Notes: generated by a model not told the origin, from the sequence alone. Positions 15,875 through 26,683 are shown, counted from the first letter of the stretch. The stretch is 64,000 nt of DNA from an uncultured Oscillibacter sp. (GCF_910579365.1 NZ_CAJTUX010000003.1:1-64000), one strand, 5' to 3'. Made by a program: numbers and translations.

Positions 15875-16663
15875 TCAGTCGAACAATGCCGTCTTCACCA
15901 CGGCAAAGGCCTCTCTCAAATAGTAGTTGGCGGTAAGCCACCACCAGGGCAGCTCCGCCGGGACGTCGATGATGTGCAGTCCCTGCTTCTGGGCGATCAT
16001 ATGGGCGCGGAAACAGTGAAAATCGTTGGTCACCACGGCCACCACCGCCGTCTCCGTGTCCAGGCCGTACTCCTCCAGCAGCTCCTTGGAAAAGGCGAAG
16101 TTCTGGGCGGTGTTGGTGGAGCGGTCCTCCAGAAGGAAGCGGGTTTCTTCCTCCCCGTCCGGCCCCTGGAGGCAGCGGCGCATGGCCTCCGCCTCAGAAA
16201 TCTCCTCCCCGGGGCCCTGGCCGCCGGAGAGAACCACCGGCACCCCCGAATGGGTTTCCAGATAGGCCTCCGCCGCCCGGATGCGGCTCCACAGGGCGGC
16301 CGACGGCTCCTCGCCGTTGACCCCGGCCCCCAGGACGATGACCGCGTCCACCGGCAGGGCGGAATTGTCCGCCTCTCCCCGGCGGAGAAGGGCGAACTCG
16401 ATGGCAATCAGGCACGCCAGTCCCAGCGCCAGCCCCGTGAAGAAGAGCCGCTTGCAGACCCTCCCGGCCCGCGACCGCTCCGCCCAGCGGCAGAGCAGCC
16501 GCCCCGCTGTCCAGGCCGCCGCCGCTCCCAGCAGCAGCCAGCCGGTGAAGCGCATCCCGTTTGGAATCACCGCCACTCCCAGGCCCAGCAGCGCCAGAAC
16601 GCCGTTGGCCGCCCATTGAATCCCGTTTTTCTTTGACATACGTTTGTCCCCTGAGCGCTTCAT
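15875..16663 (-). CDS. DUF218 (YdcF/SanA-like) membrane protein
   Basis: A 262-residue protein with two or three N-terminal hydrophobic segments (about 15-35, 40-60 and 75-100) and a DUF218 domain outside or at the membrane. Typical features are DAVIVLGAGVNGEEPS, VPVVLSGGQGPGEEISEAEAM, LEDRSTNTAQNFAFS and VVTNDFHCFRA. Such proteins are linked to envelope integrity, but the reaction is not settled. Its ATG overlaps the stop of the ABC-F gene (ATGA at 16660-16663), with GGGGAGG upstream. An in-frame extension of 11 codons upstream is rejected for that reason. Confidence 0.85.
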   Translation of the reverse strand: MKRSGDKRMSKKNGIQWAANGVLALLGLGVAVIPNGMRFTGWLLLGAAAAWTAGRLLCRWAERSRAGRVCKRLFFTGLALGLACLIAIEFALLRRGEADNSALPVDAVIVLGAGVNGEEPSAALWSRIRAAEAYLETHSGVPVVLSGGQGPGEEISEAEAMRRCLQGPDGEEETRFLLEDRSTNTAQNFAFSKELLEEYGLDTETAVVAVVTNDFHCFRAHMIAQKQGLHIIDVPAELPWWWLTANYYLREAFAVVKTALFD

Positions 16664-18558
16664 GCCTCCCCGGCCTCCTGGGTCAGCTGCTCCCACTTTT
16701 CATAGAGGGCGTCCAGCTCTCCCTGCGCGGCCTCCTGCTGCGCCGTCAGCTCCGTCAGCTTTTCATAGTCGCAGGCGGCGGCTTCCATGTCCGCAGACAG
16801 AGCCGCGATCCGCTCCTCCGCCCGGGCAATGTCCCGCTCGCAGATGGTCAGCTGCCGCTTGGCGTTCTGCTGGGCCCGGTTTCCCCGGACGGGGCGCTCT
16901 GCTTTCTCCTTCCGGGGCTGCGGCGGCTCCAGTTTCGCCGCCTCCTCCTGGGCCTTCATCTGGCGGTACTGAGCAAAGCCCATGGGATAGTCCGTAATGG
17001 TTTCGTCCGCCAGCTCCCAGATTCGGGTGGCAAAGCGGTTGATGAAATAACGGTCGTGACTGACGAAGAGCAGCGTCCCGTCATATCCCTCCACCGCCTC
17101 CTCAATCCACTCCCGGGAGGCGATGTCCAAATGGTTCGTCGGCTCGTCCAGGATGAGGAAGTTGACCTCTCCGTCCATCAGCATGCACAGGCGCAGGCGG
17201 CTCTGCTCTCCGCCGGAGAGAACGGAGACGGGCTTGAACACATCCTCCCCCCGGAAGTCATAAGCCGCCAGGCGGTTCCGGGCGCTCTGAGCCGAGAGGC
17301 CCCGCTTCGCCGCCATCATATTCTCCACCAGATTCCAGTCCGGGTGCTCAAAGCGGATGATCTGGGGCAGATAGGCGGGCTTCGTCTGGGGCCCCAGCTT
17401 GATCCGCCCCTCGTCGGGGTACAGCTCTCCCATAATCATCTTGATGAGGGTGGACTTTCCCGTGCCGTTGTCGCCGATGAGGGCGATCCGCTCGCCCCCC
17501 TCCACCTTCAGAGTGATGCCGTCGAAGAGGTGTTTGTCCCCATAGGACTTGGCCAGGTTCCGGATACCCAGCACCTCGTCGCCATGGAACTCGGCGGTGG
17601 AGAAGCGGGCGTCCATCTTTCGGGCTTTGGCGGGCTTGGCGGTGGTGCGCATGCGCTCAATCCGCCGCTCGATGTTGACCGCCCGGCGGTAGGTTTTGTC
17701 CATGCCCATAAAGGCCCAGACGCGCAGCTGCTCCGCCGCCTTCTCCAGCTGCTGAATCTTCGCCTGCTCCTTCTGATACTGTTTCAGCCGCTCCTGATAG
17801 CGGCGCTCCTTCTCCACAGCGTAAAAGCTGTAGTTCCCACTGTAAAACTCCGCCTTCCCGTTCTCGATCTCAATGACCCGGGTCACCACCCGGTCCAGGA
17901 AATAGCGGTCGTGGGAGATGGCCACGACGGTGCCCCGAAAGCCCCGGATATACTCCTCCAGCCACTCGGTGGCGTGGAGGTCCAGGTGGTTCGTGGGCTC
18001 GTCCAGCAGTAAAATGTCCGTATCCTCCAGGATGAGCCGCCCCAGGTTCACCCGGGTCTTCTCTCCGCCGGAGAGGCTGTCAAACAGCTGCCCCCTCTGC
18101 TCCTGGGAGATGGAGAGGCCGTTCGCAATCTTGTTGACCGCTACGTCCGTGTCATAGCCGCCAAACACCTCAAATCGTTCGCTGAGGGCCCCGTAGCGCC
18201 GCAGCAGGGCGGGATCGCTCTCCCCCGCCGCCATGCGGCCGGCCAGGGTCTCCATCTCCCCCGCCAGCCCCTCCAGGCGCTGGAAGGCGGAACGGAGAAC
18301 GTCCTCCACCGTGTAGCCCGCCGGGTAGACGGGAATCTGGGAAATCAGCCCCAGCCGCCGCCCCTGGCCGATGGTAACCTGTCCCTCATCGGCCTCCAGC
18401 TCCTGGGTCAGTATGCGAAACAGGGTGGTCTTGCCCGCGCCGTTGCGGCCCAGCAGACCCACCCGCTCCCCCTGGTCAATCTGGAAAGTCAGGCCGTCCA
18501 AAACGCTGCGGCCCACCTCGAAAGACTTGACCAGGGAGTTTACTTGAATCTCTATCAT
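16660..18558 (-). CDS. ABC-F family ATPase
   Basis: A 632-residue soluble protein with two ABC ATPase cassettes and no membrane segment. Cassette one has GRNGAGKTTL (about 38-47), LSGGEKTRVNLG and LLLDEPTNHLD; cassette two has GDNGTGKSTL, LSGGEQSRLRL and LILDEPTNHLD. Between them is a long basic linker helix pair, and the C-terminus is a coiled coil. ABC-F proteins act on the ribosome, either as translation factors or as antibiotic-protection proteins. The placement among housekeeping genes suggests a housekeeping factor. Gap to murF is 76 bases and contains a long GC-rich hairpin. Confidence 0.9.
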   Translation of the reverse strand: MIEIQVNSLVKSFEVGRSVLDGLTFQIDQGERVGLLGRNGAGKTTLFRILTQELEADEGQVTIGQGRRLGLISQIPVYPAGYTVEDVLRSAFQRLEGLAGEMETLAGRMAAGESDPALLRRYGALSERFEVFGGYDTDVAVNKIANGLSISQEQRGQLFDSLSGGEKTRVNLGRLILEDTDILLLDEPTNHLDLHATEWLEEYIRGFRGTVVAISHDRYFLDRVVTRVIEIENGKAEFYSGNYSFYAVEKERRYQERLKQYQKEQAKIQQLEKAAEQLRVWAFMGMDKTYRRAVNIERRIERMRTTAKPAKARKMDARFSTAEFHGDEVLGIRNLAKSYGDKHLFDGITLKVEGGERIALIGDNGTGKSTLIKMIMGELYPDEGRIKLGPQTKPAYLPQIIRFEHPDWNLVENMMAAKRGLSAQSARNRLAAYDFRGEDVFKPVSVLSGGEQSRLRLCMLMDGEVNFLILDEPTNHLDIASREWIEEAVEGYDGTLLFVSHDRYFINRFATRIWELADETITDYPMGFAQYRQMKAQEEAAKLEPPQPRKEKAERPVRGNRAQQNAKRQLTICERDIARAEERIAALSADMEAAACDYEKLTELTAQQEAAQGELDALYEKWEQLTQEAGEA

Positions 18559-18634
18559 AACCTGTAATCCTTAACGTGTAAGGGAGCGGAGGGCAAAGCG
18601 CCTGCGGCGCCCTCCCTGCTCCCATGATTCGCTG

Positions 18635-20011
18635 TCAATGCTCCGCCGTCAATTGGTCCACCAGCCAGCCGAATCTCATGGCGTGGGAGGCCTTCACCAG
18701 CATTACCGTGTCCGGTTCCAGCTGGCGCCGGAGCTCCGCCAGGGCCTCCTCCTTCGTGGGGCAATACTGGACGGAGCCGCCGCTCTGGGCCACGCCGTCG
18801 GCAATCCGCCCAGCCCGGTCCCCGCTGCCGATGGCAAACACCATGTCGATGCCCAGCATGGCCGCCAGGGCCCCCATGTTGTAGTGCGCCCGGCTCTCCA
18901 GGTTCCCCAGCTCTCCCATGTCCCCCAGGACAGCGACCCGTTTCCCGCACTCCGTCCGGGCCAGAATCTCCAGCGCCGCCGCCACAGACTGGGGGTTCGC
19001 GTTGTAGCAGTCGTCCAGCAGCATCCGCCGCTCCGGCAGACGAAGGACCCGCATCCGGCTTCCCGCAGGGACATAGGCCCCCGCTCCCCGGGCGATTTCC
19101 TCCCGGCTCAGCCCCAGAGCCTCCCCCGCCGCCGCCGCGATGGCGGCGGCATAGGCCATATGCTCCCCAGGGGCGGGGATATTCAGCCTGTAGCGGCTCT
19201 TCTCCGTAACAACGGTACAGCAGACGCCCTCCACGCCATAATCGGCAATCTCGGTAATCTGGGCCTGGCAGTGCTGGGACTTGCCGCAGCGAACGGTCCG
19301 GAAGGGAACCGCCACGGTGTCCAGCAGCGCGTCGTCGCCGTTGAGAATGACCAGGCCGTCCTTCTTCAGGTGCTGGAAAATCTCACACTTGGCCTTTAAA
19401 ATGCCCTCCCGGCTGCCCAGGTGCTCGATGTGCGCGTCGCCGATGTTGGAGATGACGGCGATATCCGGCTTCACCATGGCGGTGAGGTACTCGATCTCGC
19501 CGAAGTGGTTCATGCCGGTCTCAATCACCGCCGCCTCATGCTCATGGGTCAGTCCCAGCAGAGTCAGCGGCGTTCCCACGTCGTTGTTGTAGTTCTCCGG
19601 CGTCTTCCAGACCTTCCACTTCGCCCCCAGGACGGCGGCGATCATCTCCTTGGTCGTGGTCTTCCCCACGCTGCCGGTGATTTGAATGACCGGAATGCGG
19701 AACTGATCCCGGTAGGCGGAGGCCAGGGCCCGGAGGGCAATCCGGGTGTCTGCCACCTGGATGTAAAATTTGTCTCTTCGCAGGGTCTCCGGCAGGCGGG
19801 CGCAAAGACACCCCGCAGCCCCGGCATCCAGGGCCGCGTCTATAAAATCATGCCCGTCGAACCGCTCTCCCACCCAGGGCAGAAACAGACAGCCGGGCTC
19901 CAGCCTGCGGCTGTCCGTGCAGACTGCGGTAACAGCAGGGGCCTGTTTACTGGGATTCAGCCATACGCCGTCCACGGCGGAAGTGATCTGACCAACCGTC
20001 ATGGGCTCCAT
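18635..20011 (-). CDS. murF: UDP-MurNAc-tripeptide--D-alanyl-D-alanine ligase
   Basis: A 458-residue cytosolic ligase that adds D-Ala-D-Ala to the murein precursor. Order: N-domain with DSRRLEPGCLFLPWVGERFDG cut short here, P-loop TGSVGKTTTKEM, then the KTPENYNNDVGTPLTLL segment diagnostic of MurF, IETGMNHFGEIEYL, and the C-domain with DDCYNANPQSV and VLGDMGELG. Length is normal. The start has GAGGAGG at eight bases. It directly follows ddl, which supplies its dipeptide substrate, in the same direction. Confidence 0.95.
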   Translation of the reverse strand: MEPMTVGQITSAVDGVWLNPSKQAPAVTAVCTDSRRLEPGCLFLPWVGERFDGHDFIDAALDAGAAGCLCARLPETLRRDKFYIQVADTRIALRALASAYRDQFRIPVIQITGSVGKTTTKEMIAAVLGAKWKVWKTPENYNNDVGTPLTLLGLTHEHEAAVIETGMNHFGEIEYLTAMVKPDIAVISNIGDAHIEHLGSREGILKAKCEIFQHLKKDGLVILNGDDALLDTVAVPFRTVRCGKSQHCQAQITEIADYGVEGVCCTVVTEKSRYRLNIPAPGEHMAYAAAIAAAAGEALGLSREEIARGAGAYVPAGSRMRVLRLPERRMLLDDCYNANPQSVAAALEILARTECGKRVAVLGDMGELGNLESRAHYNMGALAAMLGIDMVFAIGSGDRAGRIADGVAQSGGSVQYCPTKEEALAELRRQLEPDTVMLVKASHAMRFGWLVDQLTAEH

Positions 20012-20083
20012 TCCATCGTCCTCCTCGCGCCCCTGGGGGCCTTCATCATTATTTGTATAGATTGTGCGGTATGTATCCGGCGC

Positions 20084-21139
20084 TCAGTCCCTCCGCTTCA
20101 GGCCGCGGGACAGCCGGACGATCTCCTCGCACAGCTCTCCATAGCTCATGCCCACGGCGGCGGCCTCCTGGGGCACAAAGCTGGTGGGGGTCATCCCAGG
20201 CAGGGTGTTGGCCTCCAGGCACCAGAGCGTTCCCTCTTTGTCCAGAATCATATCCGTCCGGGAATAAACCTCCAGCCCCAGGGCCTTGTGAACCCGGAGG
20301 GCAAGTTCCCCGGCGGCGGCGGCCTCCGCCTCCGTCAGGTCCGCGGGGCAGGTCTCCGCCGCGCCGCCCTTTTGATACTTGGCGGTGTAATCAAAGTCCT
20401 TCCCGGCGGGAACGGTCTCCACAGCGGGGAGGGCCCGGTCCCCCAGGACCGCCACCGTCAGCTCCCGGCCGGAAATCCGCTCCTCCCAGATCACCCTGCC
20501 GCCGTACTGCCGGACTTGAATCAGGGCCTCCCGCAGCTCCTCCCGGTCCTCCGGCAGAAAGACCCCCAGAGAGGACCCGCCGGTGGTGCATTTGATCACA
20601 CAGGGCATGGACAGCTCCCGGGCCAGGCGCTCCGCCTCCTCCGGGGCGTACTCCAGCGCGCCCCACTTCGGCGTGGGAATGCCTCCGGCGTCCATAATCC
20701 GCTTGGCCACCGCCTTATCCATAGCCACGCCGGAGGCCAGATACCCGGACCCGGTGTAGGGCACGCCCAGCAGCTCCAGGGCGGCCTGGACCCTTCCGTC
20801 CTCCCCGTCCCGGCCATGGAGGCCCAAAAACACGATGTCCGCCAGCTGGCACAGCTCCAGCACATTGGGCCCGAACACCCGGGGACTCTGGTCCCGCCGG
20901 CTCCGCCGGACAGCCTCCAGGTCCGGGGCCACGGTCTCAATCCGCGCGTCGGGGCACAGGCCGTCCGCCGCGTCAAACAGGGTCTCCGGATTCTCCGGGA
21001 CCTCCTCCACTCCCAGGAACAAATCCACCAGGATGGCCCGGTGCCCTCTCTCCCGCAGGGCGCGGCAGATGCCGGTCCCCGTCACCAGGGACACCGCCCG
21101 CTCCGGAGAAAGGCCCCCGGCCAAAACTACGATCTTCAT
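20084..21139 (-). CDS. ddl: D-alanine--D-alanine ligase
   Basis: A 351-residue ATP-grasp enzyme that makes the D-Ala-D-Ala end of peptidoglycan precursors. Visible features are VLAGGLSPERAVSL, FLGLHGRDGEDGRVQAALE, PYTGSGYLASGVAMDK, the CTTGGSSLGV nucleotide loop and the EANTLPGMTPTS metal-binding end. The start at 21139 is set by GGAGGATATTAT before MKIVVLAGG; a 14-codon extension upstream is not supported. It is the first gene of the minus-strand block. A promoter-like pair (TTGTGC and TATAAT, spacer only 15) lies at 21211-21185. Specificity for D-Ala over D-Lac cannot be decided here. Confidence 0.94.
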   Translation of the reverse strand: MKIVVLAGGLSPERAVSLVTGTGICRALRERGHRAILVDLFLGVEEVPENPETLFDAADGLCPDARIETVAPDLEAVRRSRRDQSPRVFGPNVLELCQLADIVFLGLHGRDGEDGRVQAALELLGVPYTGSGYLASGVAMDKAVAKRIMDAGGIPTPKWGALEYAPEEAERLARELSMPCVIKCTTGGSSLGVFLPEDREELREALIQVRQYGGRVIWEERISGRELTVAVLGDRALPAVETVPAGKDFDYTAKYQKGGAAETCPADLTEAEAAAAGELALRVHKALGLEVYSRTDMILDKEGTLWCLEANTLPGMTPTSFVPQEAAAVGMSYGELCEEIVRLSRGLKRRD

Positions 21140-21184
21140 ATAATATCCTCCAAACAATGGATGCGGCGGGAATGTTTCCATCTT

Positions 21185-21211
21185 ATTATAATCCGTTATA
21201 GTTTAGCACAA
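21185..21211 (-). promoter_or_regulatory. Possible ddl promoter
   Basis: Read on the minus strand: TTGTGC (21211-21206) and TATAAT (21190-21185) with a short 15-base spacer. The -10 is perfect but spacing is not ideal. Confidence 0.4.
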
Positions 21212-21276
21212 GCCGGAAGTGAATACAACCGCCAAAACGCTTTTTTTTCATTCCCGCCTCAAATCCAGGAAAGGGC

Positions 21277-21305
21277 TTGACATGGACCCCACTCCATGTG
21301 ATACA
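21277..21305 (+). promoter_or_regulatory. Promoter with embedded palindrome upstream of the DUF362 gene
   Basis: TTGACA (21277-21282), 17-base spacer, GATACA (21300-21305). A 7-bp inverted repeat ACATGGA/TCCATGT (21280-21286 and 21293-21299) fills the spacer and would place a repressor over the polymerase site. Confidence 0.55.
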
Positions 21306-21361
21306 CTGTTCAGCAAACAATTGTCCCGATCCAATCCGGGAGGAAAAGGAGAAATCACACC

Positions 21362-22483
21362 ATGTCTGAAACGTCCAAGGTCTATTTTGCGGACTTCCGC
21401 TGCCCCAGCTGGCGGGAGAATCTGCCCCAGAAGCTGGCCCGCCTGATGATGACCGCCGGCTTCGGCGACATCGACATGGAGGATAAGTTTGTCGCCATTA
21501 AGATGCACTTCGGCGAGCCGGGAAACCTGGCCTACCTCCGGCCCAACTGGGCCAAGGCGGTGGCGGACCTGGTGAAGTCTCAGGGAGGCAAGCCCTTCCT
21601 GACAGACTGCAACACCCTGTACGTGGGCGGGCGGAAGAACGCCCTGGACCACCTGGAGTCCGCCTATGTCAACGGCTTCAACCCCTTCTCCACCGGCTGC
21701 CACGTCATCATTGCCGACGGTTTGAAGGGCACGGACGAGGTCTCCGTCCCCGTGGAGGGCGGCGAATACGTCCAGGAGGCCAAGATCGGCCGGGCCGTCA
21801 TGGACGCCGACGTCTTCGTTAGCCTCACCCACTTCAAGGGCCACGAGCAGGCGGGCATGGGCGGCGCGCTGAAGAATATCGGCATGGGCTGCGGCTCCCG
21901 GGCGGGCAAGATGGAGCAGCACAACTCCGGCAAGCCCTTTGTGAAGGAGAAAAAGTGTGTTGGCTGTAAGGCCTGCGCCAAAATCTGCGCCCACGGCGCG
22001 CCCCAGTTTGGCCCCGACGGCAAGGCCAGCATCGGTACGGACAAATGCGTGGGCTGCGGCCGGTGCCTGGCCGTCTGCCCCAAGGACGCCATCGACTGCC
22101 TTTATGACGAGGCCCCCACCATCCTGAACCGGAAAATCGCCGAGTACACCAAGGCCGTGGTGGACGGACGGCCCTGCTTCCATGTCTCCCTGGTGCTGGA
22201 CATCTCCCCCAACTGCGACTGCCACGGGGAAAACGACGTGCCCATCGCCGCCGACGTGGGCATGTTCGCCTCCTTCGACCCCGTGGCCCTGGACCAGGCC
22301 TGCGCGGACGCGGTGGTCTCCCAGCCCGCCATGCCGGGCTCCGTGCTGTTTGACGAGGGCTTCGACTGCACCTGCGGCGACGTCTTCCAGGCAGCCCATC
22401 CGGACACCCACTGGCAGTCCTGCCTGGAGCACGCGGAGAAGCTGGGACTTGGAAGCCGGAAGTACCAACTGATCAAAATCTGA
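21362..22483 (+). CDS. DUF362 protein with two [4Fe-4S] ferredoxin motifs
   Basis: A 373-residue cytosolic iron-sulfur protein. Residues 1-190 and about 255-373 form the DUF362 domain (KMHFGEPGN, HFKGHEQAGMGGALKNIGMG). A bacterial ferredoxin insert at about 200-245 carries two CxxCxxCxxxC motifs (CVGCKACAKICA, CVGCGRCLAVCP). Family members are annotated as ferredoxin-like electron carriers; the partner and reaction are not established. RBS is GGGAGGAAAAGGAG. It forms its own unit between a promoter with palindrome and a strong terminator. Confidence 0.88.
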   Translation: MSETSKVYFADFRCPSWRENLPQKLARLMMTAGFGDIDMEDKFVAIKMHFGEPGNLAYLRPNWAKAVADLVKSQGGKPFLTDCNTLYVGGRKNALDHLESAYVNGFNPFSTGCHVIIADGLKGTDEVSVPVEGGEYVQEAKIGRAVMDADVFVSLTHFKGHEQAGMGGALKNIGMGCGSRAGKMEQHNSGKPFVKEKKCVGCKACAKICAHGAPQFGPDGKASIGTDKCVGCGRCLAVCPKDAIDCLYDEAPTILNRKIAEYTKAVVDGRPCFHVSLVLDISPNCDCHGENDVPIAADVGMFASFDPVALDQACADAVVSQPAMPGSVLFDEGFDCTCGDVFQAAHPDTHWQSCLEHAEKLGLGSRKYQLIKI

Positions 22484-22501
22484 ACAGCGGATTCCCCCTG
22501 C

Positions 22502-22533
22502 AGGAGGCGCGGCATACTGCCGCGCCTCCTTTT
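22502..22533 (+). terminator. Terminator after the DUF362 gene
   Basis: Perfect 13-bp stem (22502-22514 and 22518-22530), 3-base loop, then TTTT. Confidence 0.8.
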
Positions 22534-22595
22534 CCGGTTCTATCCCCCCGGTCCCCCTCATACAATTCGGTATCACGACCGAAGAGGTGGACAAC

Positions 22596-23219
22596 ATGAC
22601 GACGAAAAACGAAGTGCTGCTGGAGGGCTTGGCCCTGGGAGAGCCGGAGTGGTCCCACGAGAACCACGGCACACAATTTTACCGCGTATATCTCCAGGTG
22701 CCCCGGCTCAGCGGCCAAGTGGACGTGCTGCCGGTGCTGCTGCCCGGAGCCCTGGCCGCCCAGGCGGCGGAAGGCCGGCTGCTCCGGGTGCGGGGACAGC
22801 TCCGCTCCTTCAACAACCGCAGCGGCGTGGGCAGCCGTCTGGTGCTGACGGTGTACGCCCAGGAACTCCAGACGGGACTGGACGAGCCCTGCAACCAGAT
22901 CATCCTCTCCGGCGCGCTGTGCAAGCCGCCGGTATTCCGCCGGACACCCCTGGGACGCAGCATTTGCGACCTGATGCTTGCCGTCCCCCGGCGCTATGGC
23001 CGGGCAGACTATCTTCCGGTTATCGCCTGGGGCCAGCTGGCGGTGAAAGCCAGCCGTCTCCGGGTCGGGGATGCCCTGGCCCTGGAGGGCCGGGTCCAAA
23101 GCCGTACATACCACAAGGTGACGGAATCCGGCGAAACCGAGGAACGGGTGGCCTATGAAGTCTCCATGATGCGCCTGCCGGACCCGAACGAACTGGAGCA
23201 GGCGGCTCTATCCCCATAA
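22596..23219 (+). CDS. Tandem OB-fold single-stranded-DNA-binding-like protein
   Basis: A 207-residue protein made of two OB-fold units of about 95 residues. The first starts NEVLLEGLALGEPE and includes GRLLRVRGQLRSFNN; the second starts NQIILSGALCKPPVFR and includes ICDLMLAVPR, PVIAWGQLA and the GDALALEGRVQSRTY segment typical of SSB. True SSB has one OB fold and an acidic DDDIPF-like tail, which is absent here. It may bind single-stranded nucleic acid in repair or recombination. The ATG at 22596 is preferred to a GTG nine bases earlier because GAGGTGG serves as its ribosome site. Confidence 0.72.
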   Translation: MTTKNEVLLEGLALGEPEWSHENHGTQFYRVYLQVPRLSGQVDVLPVLLPGALAAQAAEGRLLRVRGQLRSFNNRSGVGSRLVLTVYAQELQTGLDEPCNQIILSGALCKPPVFRRTPLGRSICDLMLAVPRRYGRADYLPVIAWGQLAVKASRLRVGDALALEGRVQSRTYHKVTESGETEERVAYEVSMMRLPDPNELEQAALSP

Positions 23220-23228
23220 AGCCCGCAA

Positions 23229-23271
23229 AACCGGCGAGGCCCTCCGCTTTTTGCGGAGGGCCTCGCCGGTT
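23229..23271. terminator. Long bidirectional terminator
   Basis: A perfect 19-bp stem (23229-23247 and 23253-23271) with a T-rich loop, between the SSB-like gene and the convergent hppA. No T-run follows; it may also protect both 3' ends. Confidence 0.7.
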
Positions 23272-23315
23272 AGAAAGGAAAAGAAGAAAAGAAGCTGTGA
23301 ACGCAATATGGGAGC

Positions 23316-25436
<2,121 letters not shown>

Positions 25437-25461
25437 AGTTTTCTCTCCTTCTTCTGGTCTC

Positions 25462-25478
25462 ACACAGTTGAACTGTGT
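25462..25478 (-). promoter_or_regulatory. Palindrome at the start of the hppA transcript
   Basis: ACACAGTT and AACTGTGT separated by one base. It covers the predicted transcript start of hppA (+1 to about +17), the place expected for an operator or a 5' hairpin. Confidence 0.45.
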
Positions 25479-25484
25479 AGCCTT

Positions 25485-25512
25485 ATTGTAACATGCCCGA
25501 ACATTTTTGCAA
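25485..25512 (-). promoter_or_regulatory. hppA: hppA promoter
   Basis: Read on the minus strand: TTGCAA (25512-25507), 16-base spacer, TACAAT (25490-25485). Confidence 0.6.
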
Positions 25513-25531
25513 TAGAATATTCTAATTTTTA

Positions 25532-25746
25532 TTACGCAAACGTTGTATTTCTTATATTCTAACAAAAATCTATCTCTAAATCTGGTTATATCGCTTTAAT
25601 ATCCAGGAAAATTTTCGTAAAACTGCCCAGCTGCGGCTCCAAAAATTGACATTTTTATAACAATCTTGGCAGCTACTGTAAAAAGAATTGGAGGCGCTCG
25701 CAAAAGGTTACGCAAATAAATTATTTTTTGCGTAATTTTTTGCGTT
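25532..25746. repeat. Cluster of TTACGCAAA boxes in AT-rich spacer
   Basis: The 270-base AT-rich spacer upstream of hppA has no gene. It holds TTACGCAAA at 25532-25540 and 25708-25716, its inverse TTTGCGTAA at 25727-25735 (forming a 9-bp inverted repeat with a 10-base loop), and TTTGCGTT at 25739-25746. A further TTTGCG lies at 25783. These may be a protein-binding array or a hairpin; I cannot tell which. Confidence 0.45.
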
Positions 25747-25788
25747 CACATGCCACTCCCGCCTCTTTTAACTACGCACCTGTTTGCG

Positions 25789-25821
25789 AAAAAATCCCCC
25801 CGGACACTTTTGTCCAGGGGG
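25789..25821 (-). terminator. Terminator of the IseA-like lipoprotein gene
   Basis: Eleven-bp stem (25796-25806 with 25811-25821) and, on the minus strand, a run of six T (25794-25789). Confidence 0.8.
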
Positions 25822-25836
25822 AATCCCATTATCTTT

Positions 25837-26463
25837 TTAATACACCAGCTGGAAATCCGTAAACACCCAGCGCTCCTCCTCCAGGGCGAGGGGGAAGGAC
25901 CAGCTCCCCAGGCCCACTACGGCCGCGCCGTCCTCGTCCAGCAAATCCACCATCACATTGACGCAATAGGTGGTCTCATCCAGCTGCTCCGTCTCAATCT
26001 GCGCCGCGCCCTTTCCGGCGTCCCGGTTCCGGCGGCCTCCGGAGGTATAGAGAACGCCGTCCACATCCCGGTACTGAATGCGAACGCCCTCCCCCTCCAG
26101 CAGCCGCTCCGTCAGCTCCCGGGAGAACACGCTTTTCAAATAAGCCCGCAGGTCCTCCAGGTCCTCGATGCCGTCCGCCTCTACCCGGTAGTAGAGCCGT
26201 CCGTCCACCAGGGCGCTCTCCTCCGACGTGGGCAGGGCCGCAAGGTCAAACCAGCCATAGATTCTCTGGGCCCGCTCATAGGCGGACACAATCTCCGTCT
26301 CCAGCAGCGGGCGGGGCGCGGACTCCACCATGGAGGAGCTCATCTTCTCCACCGGCGGCGACGGGGCGGCGGAATCCGGAGCGGAAACCTCCGCCGTCTT
26401 GGAGGGTGAGGCGCAGCCCGCCAGCAGCAGTGCCAGCAGCAGCACAGCCATCTTTTCCCGCAT
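25837..26463 (-). CDS. Lipoprotein resembling IseA-type DL-endopeptidase inhibitors
   Basis: A 208-residue exported lipoprotein. The signal MREKMAVLLLALLLAGC has a lipobox ending at Cys17, followed by a Ser/Pro/Ala-rich linker. Residues about 60-208 contain AYERAQRIYGWFDLAALP, a YYRV strand, a DLEDLRAYLKSVFS helix and repeated strands, a pattern I associate with the IseA/YoeB family that inhibits cell-wall DL-endopeptidases outside the cell. The match is from memory and moderate. Start 26463 follows GAGGGGG. It has its own promoter (26574-26546) and terminator. Confidence 0.6.
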   Translation of the reverse strand: MREKMAVLLLALLLAGCASPSKTAEVSAPDSAAPSPPVEKMSSSMVESAPRPLLETEIVSAYERAQRIYGWFDLAALPTSEESALVDGRLYYRVEADGIEDLEDLRAYLKSVFSRELTERLLEGEGVRIQYRDVDGVLYTSGGRRNRDAGKGAAQIETEQLDETTYCVNVMVDLLDEDGAAVVGLGSWSFPLALEEERWVFTDFQLVY

Positions 26464-26545
26464 AACGACGCCCCCTCTCTTAGCATCCACACATACCGGC
26501 GCCCAGAGCGAAAGCCGTCCGTTCCGGGGGCCTCTTTTCTCTTTC

Positions 26546-26574
26546 AGCATACCATAAATTTTGCCGGAATGCCA
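26546..26574 (-). promoter_or_regulatory. Promoter of the IseA-like gene
   Basis: Read on the minus strand: TGGCAT (26574-26569), 17-base spacer, TATGCT (26551-26546). Similar AATCGTGGA and AGTCGTGGC words precede and overlap the -35. Confidence 0.45.
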
Positions 26575-26660
26575 CGACTTTTTTCCATAAAATCCACGAT
26601 TTTTCACCGGCTTTTTTGACAGGGCCCCCTCAAGCCACTCCGCCGGGCTCCCCTTTTCCA

Positions 26661-26683
26661 AGAAAAAGAACCCCCGAGGGGGT
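26661..26683 (-). terminator. GC-rich minus-strand terminator
   Basis: ACCCCC/GGGGGT stem (26670-26675 and 26678-26683) followed on the minus strand by TTCTTTTTCTT. It may back up the terminator of the peptide gene upstream. The bases 26690-26790 hold no gene I can support. Confidence 0.5.

Noticed and set aside
18579..18620. Terminator between murF and the ABC-F gene
   Set aside because: The stem is GC-rich but imperfect and no T-run follows on the minus strand; it is more likely an RNA-stability hairpin.
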